Assembly (NCBI RefSeq): GCF_033118175.1
Contig: NC_083701.1
Span: 51,597,001 to 51,661,000, forward strand
DNA length: 64,000 nt
Reading direction: 5' to 3'
Origin: Dama dama
Taxonomy: Eukaryota > Chordata > Mammalia > Artiodactyla > Cervidae
Shown here piece by piece: positions 1 to 11,460 of this stretch; within the stretch, counting starts at the first letter, position 1, and the number at the start of each line of letters is the position of its first letter. A program made the position numbers and the translations under genes. Under the pieces are notes generated by a model that did no database searches, was not told the origin of the DNA, and saw nothing but the letters and a program-made list of their open reading frames with translations.

Positions 1-21
1 CATTTTTATTCATTAGAAAAG

Positions 22-105
22 TATTGGGTTGGCCAAAAAGTTTGTCCCAATTTTCTCATAAGATATGACAGAAAAAAACCAAATGAACTTTTTGTCCAAA
101 CCATA
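22..105. mobile_element. Mariner-derived miniature inverted-repeat element
   Basis: An 84-bp palindromic element. The left end reads TATTGGGTTGGCCAAAAAG, and the right end is close to its reverse complement (CTTTTTGTCCAAACCATA). This terminal inverted repeat is typical of mammalian Tc1/mariner elements of the Hsmar1/MADE1 and bovine MAR1 type, which insert at TA. The middle is too short to encode a transposase, so it is a non-autonomous copy. The right arm has several mismatches, so it is an old copy. Confidence 0.8.
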
Positions 106-1660
106 AAAACAGAGATTGAAATTAGCATTTCATGCTTTGGTGTTTTTTTTCTGTTCACGCCTTGCCATTATTACTGTATATATAAAAAGAATGACAGCAA
201 ATTGCAATAATCTTTGTAAAGATAGTATTCTGCTCATATGAGGAAGAGACCTCAGAAATGGTTTATTCTACCCATTTAAAAAGTTGTCCTTTAAAATACC
301 TAAAAATATCCTTTGACCAGACAATGTACAAAGACAATAAATCAATGTGTTAAGAAATATACAATAATATATGTGTGAGCCTGATATTGAACCCTGGTAT
401 CTCCTAATGAAGATGAGGTGAGCTTTCTGTACAGCATTAAAAATTATTTTTTTCTTAAATAACATGTAATATTTTTAAGCTTCTTATCTCATTATCTTAG
501 ACACTGTTTTACTCTCCTAAATTTCATTTTAATCTAGTATTTTCTGCTATTAGTGCACTTGGTAACCTAATTATGCTGGATTTTTTTTTCCTTTTCTTTC
601 CCATCAGTCTTAGATGCAGTAATTTTCTGACTTACCTCTTCAGAATTCAGCAGCAGTAGAGTTTTTTTTTTTTTTTCCTTATCTTAATGGTTGCTACTTA
701 TTTATGTGTATTAGTCAGAATTTGAGATGACATGATTTTCAGTGTCCTACTTTGGAATACAAACATGTTCTTCAGATGCCCTCTGCTTGTGAACACCCTT
801 GGTGAGTTGCCTGGCATTACTGAAGCTGGGGCAACTGGGGAAGGTGTTGGGGTTCATAAACATGCTGAATTTCAAGTGATTAAAAAAATGTTATCTGACA
901 GATGGATTATCACATGTATGAACAGGACTCAAAAGCCTTATCTTTGGTTGCTTTCTGAATCTCAAAATGTAAACTATACTTCTCTCTTCATATTACTCTC
1001 ACTCCTCATTCATTCTCTTTTATTTGTGCCTGTTCCATCACCCTCAATAAAATTTGGTACTTGCAGCCCAAAAGTTACATAAATTAAAGTTCAAATCACG
1101 TGGATTATAACAGACTGTGATGGTCCTTGTTCAAATAAGGTTCTATTTGGAAGCATTCTAAATCACACAAGAAGGTTTTTGTTTGTTTGTTTGTTAACTG
1201 CACTGTATCAACAGAGATAGGGGTTCCTAGAATAATTAAATCATTTTCCATCTGCAAGTAAGTGGTTACATCACTGAAATCCAGATATCAGCTTCTCCTG
1301 TTCTAAACTCACTTTCCCCTTTATAATTGAGAAGAGGAGCCTGGCCCACATGTCCTAAATTATTCCCTAACAGCAGCTTCATTGCACTCTTTAGCTCAGT
1401 GATGGATAAATTTCACCTTGGTGATGATCATAAACTGAACCTTCAGGGTGTTCATCCCCTAGAGAAAAAAGGATGCTCATCAGTGTGGTCATCAGAAATA
1501 GAGGGCTGAACACAGAATCATTCACTTCTCCTATGCTGCCATAGTCCTTTATGCTCTAGGCCACTACAGTTATGAGCATTAGACTTGTTTAGAGTTAAGA
1601 GAATCAGAACCATATCAGGCATATTAGTCATCTCCACCTTTGCAATACCATGGTCAAACC
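106..1660. other. Unique intergenic DNA, no gene seen
   Basis: AT-rich sequence with T homopolymers near 579 and 661 and a short TTTG run near 1168-1194. A 116-codon open frame at 732-1082 has no recognisable domain, splice context or composition shift, so I do not call it a gene. No family was recognised. Confidence 0.5.
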
Positions 1661-1735
1661 TTATCTGGGACTGAATGTTGCTAATGTTCTCCACCTACAG
1701 GTTCTTGTGTACTTTCATATATATAATCCCTCTAT

Positions 1736-1766
1736 ACACACACACACACAAACACACACACACACT
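1736..1766. repeat. (CA)n microsatellite, interrupted
   Basis: About 31 nt of CA dinucleotides with one AA interruption near 1750. It is likely polymorphic. The sequence on either side (1661-2034) is otherwise unassigned. Confidence 0.85.
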
Positions 1767-2045
1767 TATTCTGTGCTCTTCCATTCCTCACCTAAGTGTC
1801 AATTCCTCATCCAGGGCTAACTCTTTAGGGTCACACTATTTTTTAGTCCATAGACTTAGGGCCTCATCTTCCTCCTCCATCGATGTATTCCACCAACATA
1901 TTGTCCTAAATAATGGTAACTAATCTCCTAACTCATCTACTTCATATCTGTTTTCTTTGTCATTTGGCAGTCCACAGACTGTACTGAATTGTTTAGCTTC
2001 CTCTCTCTGAGAATAGCATTTATTAGAACTTAGTATGATTCTTTC

Positions 2046-3705
2046 GAATGGGTATGTCTTTCCTTTCCTCCTTTATTTTTTCAATTCTCTTCTTTTCACA
2101 GCTATTTGTAAGGCCTCATCTGACAGCCATTTTGCTTTTTTGCATTTCTTTTTCTTGGAGAAGGTCTTGCTCCCTGCTTCCTGTACAATGTCAAGACCTC
2201 CATCCATAGTTCATCAGGCACTCTGTCTATCAGATATAACCCCTTAAATGGTAAGGACCTAATAGAAGTAGAAGATATTAAGAAGAGGTGGCAAGAATAC
2301 ACAGAACAACTGTACAAAAAAGATCTTCATGACCCAGATAACCACAATGGTGTGATCACTCACCTAGAGCCAGACATCCTGGAATGTGAAGTCAAATGGG
2401 CCTTAGGAAGCATCACTACAAACAAAGCTAGTGGAGATGATGGAATTCCAGTTGAGCTATTTCAAATCCTAAAAGATGATGTTGTGAAAGTGCCCTGAAC
2501 CATGAACTTCCAGATGTTCAAGCTGGTTTTAGAAAACCAGGATCAAATTTAGAGGAAGCAGGGATCAAATTGCCAACATCCGCTGGATCATTGAAAAAGA
2601 GAGAGTTCCAGAAAAACATCTATTTCTGCTTTGTTGATTATGCCAAAGCCTTTGATGTGTGGATCACAATAAACTGTGGAAAGTTCTGAAAGATATGGGA
2701 ATACCAGACTACCTGAACTGCCTCTTGAGAAATCTGTATACAGGTCAGGAAGCAACAGTTACAATTGGACATGGAACAACAGACTGGTTCCAAATAGGAA
2801 AAGGAGTACATCAGGCTGTATGTATATTGTCACCCTGCTTATTTAACTTATATGCAGGGTACATCATGAGAAATGCTGGGCTGGAAGAAGCACAAGCTGG
2901 AATCAAGATTTCTGGGAGAAATATCAATAACCTCAGATAGGCAAATGACACCACCCTTATGGCAGAAAGTGAAGAGAACTAAAGAACTTCTTGATGAAAG
3001 TCAAAGAGGAGAGTGAAAAAGTTGGCTTAAAGCTCAACATTCAGAAAACTTAGATCATGGTATCTAGTCTCATCACTTCATGGCAAATAGATGGGGAAAC
3101 AGTGGCTAACTATATTTTTTCGGGCTCCAGAATCACTGAAGATGGTGACTGCAGCCATGAAATTAAAAGACGCTTACTCCTTGAAAGCAAAATATGACCA
3201 ACCTAGACAGCATATTAAAAAAACAGAGACATACTTTGTCAACAAAGGTTCATCTAGGCAAGACTATGGTTTTTCCAGTAGTCATGTATGGATGTGAGAG
3301 TAGGACTTCAAAAAAAGCTGAGTGCCGAAGAATTGATACTTTTTAACTGTGGTGTGGAGAAGACTCTTGAGGATCCCTTGGACTGCAAGGAGACCCAAAC
3401 AGTCCATCCTTAAGGAGATCAGTCCTGGGTGTTCATTGGAAGGACTGATGTTGAAGCTGAAACTTCAGTACTTTGGCCACCTGATATGAAGAGTTGACTC
3501 ATTTGAAAAGACCCTGATGCTGGTAAAGATTGAAGACAGGCAGAGAAAGGGATGACAGAGGATGACATGGTTGGATGGCATCATCAACTCCATGTACATG
3601 AGTTTGGGTAGACCCTGGGAGTTGGTGATGGACAGGGAGGCCTGGTGTGCTGCAGTCCACGGGGTCACAAAGTGTCAGACACACCTGGGCAACTAAACTG
3701 AACAG
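2046..3705 (+). mobile_element. BovB LINE fragment with inverted 5' end
   Basis: A BovB (RTE clade) copy. Positions 2046 to about 2248 are BovB in reverse orientation; from about 2250 to 3705 the element runs forward to its 3' end. The two parts derive from adjacent parts of the polymerase ORF, which is the pattern of a 5' inversion made during target-primed reverse transcription. An 11-bp direct repeat, ATGATTCTTTC, flanks the whole at 2035-2045 and 3706-3716. The coding part is dead: the stretch after about 2495 lacks RT sequence present in other copies, and the catalytic YADD box reads stop-A-N-D at 2938-2949. Confidence 0.85.
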
Positions 3706-3716
3706 ATGATTCTTTC

Positions 3717-4299
3717 TCCAACTTGTACTGGACTTTGTCTTTTATAATTCCATTATATAAAGTCCATGAACAAGTCTCCTTCATACATTTTGATGCTGAA
3801 GTTATCCACAGTATCTTAACCATTAACTTGATTTGATATTAACTCTACAATCCCTAGCTTTTAACGCAAAAGTGTTAAAAGAAGATACACTTTCCTCATC
3901 ACTTCTCCTCTATTTCCTATCATATTATGCAATCAACAGTTCAATATAAAATAAAGATATATCAAAGCTATTTTTGGATTTTGCATAATGTTTTTCTCTA
4001 AAATTCATGCTGTCATTTACTTTTCTTTCTACCACTACTGCTTCTGTGATTTCTTTTTTTTTCTCCTCATCTTCTTTCTCCCCTTGTCTTCATTCTACCT
4101 CCTCCTTCTCTTACTCAGCTCCAATCTCTTCACTTTTTAAATGATCATTATAAATAGCACTTTATGATTTCAATCTGCATTGGTCTGCAGTATACAACTA
4201 TTATTTAATATATTTTTCTATAAGTCATGTTGCCTCTTCAATATATTTTTAAGCAATAAATTTTACAGTCAACAATTCACTAGTCATCTATAGCATTTT
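3717..4299. other. Unassigned intergenic DNA
   Basis: AT-rich, with a pyrimidine-rich stretch around 4050-4130. No gene or named repeat recognised. Confidence 0.4.
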
Positions 4300-6350
4300 T
4301 CCTAGGAAAAACCACTAGGCCATTCAGGGATGACCTAAATCAAATGCCTTCTGACTACACAGTGAAAGTTACAAATAGATTCAAGAGATTAGATCTGATA
4401 GACAGAGTACCTAAAGAACTATGGACAGAGGTTTGCAACTTTGTACAGGAGGCAGTGATCAAAAGCATCCAGAACAAAAAGAAATGCAAAAAGGCAAAAT
4501 GGTTGTCTGAGGAGGACTTACAAATAGCTGAGAAAAGAAGGGAAGTGAAATGCAAAGGAGAAAAAGAAAGATACACCCATTTGAATGCAGAGTTTCAAAG
4601 AATAGCAAGGAGAGATAAGAAAGCCTTCCTAGAAGATCAATGCAAAGAAATAGAAGAAAACAATAGAATGGGAAAGACTAGAGATCTCTTCAAGAAAATT
4701 AGAGATACCAAGGGAACATTTCATGCAAAGATGGGCTCTATGAAGGACAGAAATCGTATGGACCTAACAAAAACAGAAGATATTAAGAAGAGATAGCAAG
4801 GATATACAGAGGAACTATACAAGGAAGATCTTAATGACCCAGATAACTATGATGGTGTGATCACTCATCTAGAGCCAGACATCTTGCAGTGTGAAATCAG
4901 GTGGGCCTTAGGAAGCATCACTACGAGCAAAGCTAGTGGAGGTGATGGCAATCCGTTGAACTATTTCAAATTCTAAAAGATGATGCTGAGAAAGTGCTGC
5001 CCTCAATATGCCAGCAAATTTGGAAAACTCAGCACTGGCCACAGGATGAGGAATGTCAATTTTCATTCCAATTACAAAGAAAGGCAATGCCAAAGGATGT
5101 TCAAACTACTACATACTTGCTGCACTCATTTCACATGCTAGCAAAATAATGTTCAATATTCTCCAAGCAAGGCTTCAACAGTACATGAACTGAGAGCTTC
5201 CAGATGTTCAAGCTGGATTTAGAAAGGGCAGAGGAACTAGAGATAAAATTGCCAACAATCATTTGATAATAGAAAAAGCAAGAGAATTCCAGAACATCAT
5301 CTATTTCTGCTTCATTGACTACACTAAAACTATTGACTGGGTGACCACAATAAACTGTGGAAAATTCTGAAAGAGATGGGGAACCAGACCACCTGACCTG
5401 TCTCCTGAGAAATCTGTATGCAGGTCAAAAAGCAGCAATTAGAACTGGACATGGAACAATGGATTGGTTCCGAATAGGGAAAGGAGTGCATCAAGGCTGT
5501 ATAATGTCACTCTGCTTATTTTACTTATATGCAGAGTACATCATGCGAAATGCCAGACTGGAGAAGTCCAAGCTGGAATCAAGAATGCCAGGAGAAATAT
5601 CAATAACCTCAGATATGCAGATGATACCACCCTTATGGCAGAAATCAAAGAATTAAAGAGCCTCTTGATGAAAGAGGAGGGTGCCTTAAAACTCAATATT
5701 CAAAAAATGAAGATCATATATTCCGTGCCATTACTTCATGGCAAATAGATGGGGAAACAATGGAAACAGTGGCTGACTTTATTTTCTTGGGGTCCAAAAT
5801 CACTACAGATGGTGACTGCAACCATGAAATAAAAAGACACTTGCTCCTTGGAAGAAAAGTTATGACCAACCTAGACAGTGTATTAAAAAGCAGATATATT
5901 AGCTTGCCAATAAAGGTCCATCTTGTCAAAACTATGGTTTTGCCAGTAGTCATGTGAGAGTTGGACCGTAAAGAAGGCTGAGTGCAAAAGAATTGATGAT
6001 TTTGAACTGTGGTGTTGGAGAAGACTCTTTAGAGTCCCTTGGTCTGCAAGGAGATCAAACCAGTCAATCTAAAGGGAATAAATTCTGAATATTCATTGTG
6101 AGACTGATGCTGAAGCTTCAATATTTTGGCCACCTGATGTGAATAACTGATTCATTAGAAAAGATCCTGATGTTGGGAAAGACTGAATGCTTGAGGAGAA
6201 GAGGATGACAGAGGATGGGATGGTTGAATGGCATCACTGACTTGATGGACATGAGTTTAAGTCAGCTCTGGGCGATGGTGAAGGACAGGGAACCCTGGTG
6301 TGTTGCAGTCTGTGGGGTCACAAAGAATCAAACATGACGAAGCAACTGAA
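4300..6350 (+). mobile_element. BovB LINE, long 5'-truncated copy
   Basis: About 2.05 kb of BovB running from upstream of the RT domain to the 3' end, which is recognisable by the tail of GACTGAAC-type repeats near 6340. A 150-codon open frame at 4344-4796 covers the region N-terminal to the RT. RT pieces continue in shifted frames. The box encoding YADD is present at 5614-5625. Stops and frameshifts (for example a stop at 4794-4796) mean no functional polymerase. The endonuclease region expected at the N-terminus of an intact element is missing. No clear target-site duplication was found. Confidence 0.85.
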
Positions 6351-6489
6351 CAACAGCAATTCTTTAGTATGTTTTTGTTAGATTTTAATTTACTTTAAAC
6401 CACAAATTTTATACTATAGTATTATTTCTGAAATTTTTAAAATTTATTCAAATTGCTTAAATATTAATTTAGCATCTGTGAGAAGTAGA

Positions 6490-7100
6490 TTATTGCCCTC
6501 CAAAGATATCTACATTCTACTCTCTTAAAAATGGGAATATGCTGTATCACCTGAAAGTGAAAGTCCAACTCTTTGCAACCCCATGGACTGTAGCCCATCA
6601 GGCTCCTCTGTTCATGGGATTCTCTAAGCAAGAATACAGAGTGGGTTGCCATTTCCTTCTCCAGGAGATCTTCCCAACCTAGGGAATCAAACCTTGGCCT
6701 GCACTGCAGGCAGATTCTTTACAATTTGAGCCACCAACAAAGCCCTAAACTTGCAGATCAATTAAGATTGCTGACCTTAAGATAAGAAGATTATCCTGAA
6801 TATTCTGAGTGGGTCCTGTTTACTCACAAGGCTCCTTTAAATGTGGAAGAGGGAGGAGGTAGAATCAGAACCATAGATACGGCATTGTGAGAAAGACTCA
6901 ATTGCCATTAAATGAATGTGGACAGATTCTAGAAGCTGGAAAAGACAAGAAAAGAATTTTCCTCTAAACTCTCCAGAAAGGACTGTAATCATGCTAATAT
7001 CTTAATTTTAGCTCAGTGAAATAGTTTGGATTTTTCCCTCCAGAACTGTAAGATAATAAAGTTGTGTCACTTATATTCTCTAAGTTTGTGACAATTTTTG
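6490..7100 (+). mobile_element. MLT1-type MaLR LTR, split
   Basis: Sequence resembling the mammalian MLT1 (ERVL-MaLR) solo LTR. Landmarks are a CCTCCAAAGATATCTA start, a block with AGAAGCTGGAAAAG near 6930, and an end with CAGAACTGTAAGATAATAAA near 7043. It is interrupted at 6552-6747 by a Bov-tA SINE, and its last bases are displaced to about 7648-7675 by a BovB insertion. The AATAAA-like signal sits near its 3' end, as in LTRs. Named by eye. Confidence 0.7.
6552..6747 (-). mobile_element. Bov-tA SINE
   Basis: tRNA-derived ruminant SINE in reverse orientation, with the BovB-related tail at the left (CCAACTCTTTGCAACCCCAT) and the tRNA-like head at the right ending in GAGCCACCAACAAAGCCC. It lies inside the MLT1 LTR. 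Part of the tail is deleted. Confidence 0.85.
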
Positions 7101-7102
7101 AT

Positions 7103-7650
7103 GTTATTCAGTTGCTAAGCCATGTCTGATTCTTTGTGACCCCATGGACTGCAGTGCCCCAGTCTTCCCTGTCCTTCACTATCTTCCAGAGTTTGTTCAA
7201 ACTCATATCTGTTGAGTCAGTGATGCTGTCCAAACATCTCATCCTCTCGTTTTAACTTTAATCTTTCCCAGCATCAGGGTCTTTTCCAATGAGTCAGTTA
7301 TTTGCATCAGGTGGCCAGAGTATTAGAGCTTCAGCTTTAACATCATCCTTCCAGTGGATATTTAGAGTTGATTTCCTTTAGGATTGACTGGTTTCGTTTC
7401 CTTGCGATCCAAGGGACTCTCAAGAGTCTTCTCCAGCACCACAGTTCAAAAGCATCAATTCTTCGGCACTCAGGCTTCTTGATGGTCCAACACTCATATC
7501 TGTACATGACTACTGGAAAAATCATAGCTTTGACTGTATGAACCTTTGTCAGCATAGTGATGTCTCTGCTTTTTAATATGCTGTCTAGGTTTGTCATAAC
7601 TTTCCTTCCAAGGAGCAAGAGTTCTTTAATTTCATGGCTTCAGTCACTGA
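7103..7650 (-). mobile_element. BovB LINE 3' fragment in MLT1
   Basis: Reverse-strand BovB 3' end, about 550 bp, carrying the C-terminal part of the polymerase ORF (an open stretch at 7343-7618 contains a CWRRLLRVPW-type motif shared with the other copies) and the tail. It interrupts the MLT1 LTR: LTR sequence stops at about 7100 and resumes at 7648. The flanks TGACAATTTTTG (7089-7100) and TGATAATTTGTT (7648-7659) look like a decayed target-site duplication. Confidence 0.85.
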
Positions 7651-7675
7651 TAATTTGTTAGAGCAGAAATAAAGA

Positions 7676-8409
7676 ACTTGCATAGCATCTAATATGTGCC
7701 AGGTGTTAAAGCAATTACAGAAGTTGACAAGTCTTTACCTTCTTGCACCCTCTTTAGTAGTGAGGAAGCTAGTGGAGGATGTTTCAACTAGAATGATCAC
7801 AGATGGTATCTTTGAAAATAGGATCCTTGAACCGAGTCTTTGCAGAGGATATGGTAGTTACTATCTCTCTTTCATTTAGAAACTACTCTGATTTGTGTTT
7901 GCATAACCACAACTCACAGGTATAAAGAGACACTGATAGCACCTAGGAATGAGGCAGATGACACAGGACTAATTAAAATAGCTCCTGATATTTCCTGTTC
8001 TGTAGTCATTGACTCGCAAAAGATTGTGAATTCTAGTTCTAAAGAATACATTTGCCTTTCGGAGGTTATTAAAAAAAAAAAAAAAAATCCTAGATCTTAA
8101 CATAGAAGCAGTAGGAAAGAATTGTTTCCCTATATATGATACTATGGAATGTGACTCTGAAGCCAGGAAATGATGTAGCCATTTGTAAACACTGAGATCA
8201 AAGTCACCCCCACATAAAGAAGTAACCTAGAGAATCACAGAGACTAGAATCTATGTGCTGCAATAAAATAACCTGAAGTCAGCATACCATCTGGATTTCC
8301 AATACATGGGCTAATAAATTTTCTTATTTTATAAACCAGTTGGAATAAAGTTTATATGATTTGAAGCTGAAAACAAAATAAATGACACAGTCTACAAGGA
8401 GAAAGATGA
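7676..8409. other. Unassigned intergenic DNA
   Basis: No recognisable repeat family or gene. It has a 17-nt A run near 8070 and otherwise mixed composition. Confidence 0.4.
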
Positions 8410-8652
8410 GACAACTTTGTGAGGAACTGAAGGAAGAATAACAGCCTTAGAGGAAACAATATGCAAATGCCCTAAATTCAAAAAGGTCTTGGTAGGTTCA
8501 AGGAAAAGAGAATCTCCTGATGTCAGTATAGCAATAAAGAGAAACATGGTATCAATATTACACGAGGTTGAAGAGCAAGACAGAACCGCATCAGGCCAGC
8601 AAGGTGTTAGGACTCATGATAAGCTGCGACACATTTAATGGTGAAGCTATAT

Positions 8653-8682
8653 ATTGTGATTTTGTTTTGTTTTGTTGTTTTT
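8653..8682. repeat. (TTTTG)n simple repeat
   Basis: Short run of TTTTG/TTTG units inside the L2 region. Confidence 0.6.
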
Positions 8683-9284
8683 GTTTTAATTTACTACTCC
8701 TATTGTTCTGTGAATAACCTATTGAAAAAGCATGAAACAATTTGGAAGGATGATAATCCTGGAGGAATAATAGATAATGGTGACCTGGGCTATAGTTGGT
8801 CAGTAGAAATCAATAGTAAAGATCAGAATCAAAATACATGCTGGGAATAGAAGGAAGAGAGCTTTGTAAAAAGTAGAAGTAAGAAAAGAAGGAATGGAAA
8901 AATCTGTAAGCTAAGTCAGGAGGGTTGGTGGTGCCATTTTCAACTGTAAGGATCAGGAGCATTGTTTTGGATATATTACTTTTGAGGGTTTCTCCGAAGT
9001 TCCAAGTAGAAACACATATATCAAAGCAAGAGTTGAATGAAAGAGTATGCCATGAAAATGAGAGATACTGGCCTTGAGAAATACCAGTTTTTAACACTAT
9101 TTCAAGCAATAGCACTTATAGCAATCACATAGGAAAAGATTTTGGACAAAACAAAAAGAACTGTTTCTAGGATAAAGCTTTGGAAAGCTTCAATATACAG
9201 AAATAAGAATTGAAGAAAGGCCTAATGGAATCAGAGTGAAAAGGTATTGTAAGAGAATGAATATAAGAAGGGTATGATGCTAGA

Positions 9285-9504
9285 TAAAGAAAGAAAGAAA
9301 GTGAAGTCTCTAAGTCGTGTCCGACTCTTTGTAACCCCACGGACTGTAGCCCACCAGGTTTCTCCGTCCATGGGATTTTTCCAGGCAAAAATACTGGAGT
9401 GGGTTGCCATTTCCTTCTCCAAGAGATCTTCCCAACCCAGGGATTGAACCCGGATCTCCCACTTGTAGGCAGATGCTTTACCGTCTGAGCCACCAGGAAA
9501 GTCC
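9285..9504 (-). mobile_element. Bov-tA SINE
   Basis: Near-complete reverse-oriented Bov-tA. The left edge has GAAA repeats and the BovB-like tail (AAGTCGTGTCCGACTCTTTG); the tRNA-like head lies at the right. On the minus strand the Pol III B box is well kept (GGGTTCAATCCC). It sits inside the antisense L2. Confidence 0.9.
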
Positions 9505-10237
9505 ACTACTTTCAAGTGAATGGAGTAGCCACCAGCATTAAAAGCTGCAGAAAATCTCAGTACATATATAAGTTATAAATAAATGTATATACTTAGCACC
9601 ATGAAAGTTTTTGGGTACCTGAAATAAGGATTTTCAGTGATAAGAAGTGGGGAAATAAAAGTCCATTTTTGTTGTTTTTGAGCCAATGGCTGTATGTAAA
9701 GAAGTAGAGACAGCTAATAGAGAAAGTTTATTTTAAAATTTGTGTTCTGGAGTGGGAGAGTAATTAATGAGTGAGTAATAGGAGATATGTGGGATAAAAA
9801 CGTTCTGTATTGTTTTCCAGGATGAGATTGAACAGAGTATGATGACATATTTACAAGAATTTGGGTATGAGTGAGGCTAGAGAGAAAAACTGAGGGAGGA
9901 GGTCTTTGAGAGAATAAGAGTGGGTGAGATCTAGCTTAAGGAGAAATATTTGTAATTTATAAGAACATGAAAATATCCCACTGTAACAAGAGGGAAGGTG
10001 GAAAATTAAGTAAGGAAAAAGCAGTTGTTTTGCATGTGATGTTAAGAATATGTGGCTAAGTCCATCTAGTAGCTGTCATTTTCTTAATGTAACTGGGAAA
10101 ATAGTTGGAAATTGGAAATTTCAAGAAAAAGGAGAAGGTGTAATATAGACACATCAGGTCATAGGGAAGTCAGTTTATCAGGCAGTCATCACATTAGATG
10201 TTGCTGAGATAATAACTTTAAAATAAAATCACTGGGC

Positions 10238-10418
10238 CCTTTGCTGTTCAGCCACTCAGTCATGTCCAACTCTTTGCGACCCTGTGGACTGCAGCACCCC
10301 AGGCTTCCCTATCCTTCACTGTCTCCTGGAGTTTGGTCAAACTCATGTTCATTAGGTCAATGATGCCATCCATCTCATCCTCTGTCACTGCCTTCTCCTC
10401 CTGCCTTCAATCACTGGA
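10238..10418 (-). mobile_element. BovB 3'-tail fragment (ART2-like)
   Basis: About 180 bp of the BovB 3' end in reverse orientation (GTCATGTCCAACTCTTTGCG at about 10259). It stops after a purine-rich end-of-ORF segment and has no coding potential. Confidence 0.8.
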
Positions 10419-10849
10419 TCCTAGTTGTGAGATTTACTTCAGCAAGATCAGTCCCTGAGATGAATTCATGGACAGCATATAGAAAATTTAATCCAGGATT
10501 GAAGTTTCATCCTGGGCATAAAATTAGAAAGTCAAGAGATGAGAGAGAGGAGAGAGAGAGATGAGGATGCTTGCAAGAGCATGTTTATTATAATTATGAG
10601 CCCTGAAATCTAAACTTGATGAAGAAAAAGAAAAAAACAAAGTTGTGGATATTGAAAAGAGATGGGAGTCAAGGGAACTGCATTCTCACTGAGGTTAATT
10701 ATTTGTCATGGAGGTATTAGAGTAGTGTGGTGATGATCAGATACTGGGAGCTTAGAAAGATTTCAGATGTATAGTTTCTGGGAAAAAAGCAAGGTTTTAA
10801 GTGTTATCACAAAGTGATAAAAATATTTCTGTAATTAAGGAGTTAATCT
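10419..10849. other. Possible continuation of antisense L2
   Basis: Weak resemblance to upstream L2 sequence; includes a GA-rich stretch at 10538-10566. No gene. Confidence 0.3.
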
Positions 10850-11460
10850 CTTTCCCTCTCTTTGTTCCATATTAGCAAAAGCAAACATTCCTTTTCATTA
10901 TATATAATATTCCATAATATAATACCATAATTTATTTTACAAATGCACTCCCTTTTTATTTCTAGCTTCTTTTCTATTACAACCAATGTAATTCTTGTTA
11001 AAATATCATGACAATTTTGCTATTTTGTTTGAAGGCTATATTTTAGCAGTACATTTGGTTTATAGGAGTACCTGTCTTCCAGAAAGTGAACAAAACTATA
11101 CTTCCCAAAATATTAGAGTACAGCTTTCCCAAGATCCTCACCAACAAGGAGTATCACATAATTTTCAATTAAAAAGTGATATATCACTTTATCTTTATTT
11201 GTATATCTTCAGTCATGAATGATTTGGGGCATTTACTCTTACTTACATTTTTTTTTCTATAGTGAGTTTGCTGATAATCTATACCCATTTGTTCTTTTGT
11301 TATACTCAGATTTCTGAATAATTTTTGAGCGTATTAGGATAATTTTCATTTGTATTATACAGCATTGAAACATTGGAATCATGCCACAAATTTATCCCAT
11401 GCTTTAGTATTTAGAAGAGCATCACTTCCAATGAATAATTTCAAACTTTCTGTTTTCCTA
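10850..11460 (-). mobile_element. Old L1 (L1M/HAL1-like) fragment
   Basis: Antisense L1-like sequence. CCTTTTCATTATATATAATA followed by a CCATAATTTATTT motif, then a TCCTCACCAACAAGGAGTAT block, follow the order seen in reverse-complemented mammalian L1 3' ORF2. Strongly diverged. Confidence 0.45.

Larger units (their letters stand above)
8410..10235 (-). mobile_element. L2 LINE, long antisense copy
   Basis: Ancient L2 in reverse orientation, recognised by a run of L2-like blocks: around 8760-8800 (AATAATAGATAATGGTGACC), around 8925-8945 (GTTGGTGGTGCCATTTTCAA), around 8990-9010, and around 9920-10010 (GGTGAGATCTAGCTTAAGG, then AACAAGAGGGAAGGTGGAAA). It is highly diverged, with no open frame left. 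A Bov-tA lies at 9285-9504 and a BovB piece follows at 10238. The same L2 may continue to about 10830 at lower confidence. Confidence 0.55.

Noticed and set aside
732..1082. 116-codon open frame as a possible gene
   Set aside because: No recognised domain, no splice or promoter support, and length is not remarkable for AT-rich DNA with this many bases.
4344..4796. 150-codon lysine-rich frame as a cellular gene
   Set aside because: It is the pre-RT part of BovB, matching the minus-strand stretch at 20073-19588 in sequence order; it ends at a stop inside the element.
4300..6350. Target-site duplication for the BovB copy (AGCATTTTTCCTA versus AGCAATTCTTTAG)
   Set aside because: Too many mismatches and an indel; not distinguishable from chance.
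9285..9504. Functional tRNA gene suggested by B-box-like sequence
   Set aside because: The A/B boxes belong to tRNA-derived SINEs (Bov-tA here, CHR at 31250); there is no full cloverleaf and a long non-tRNA body follows.
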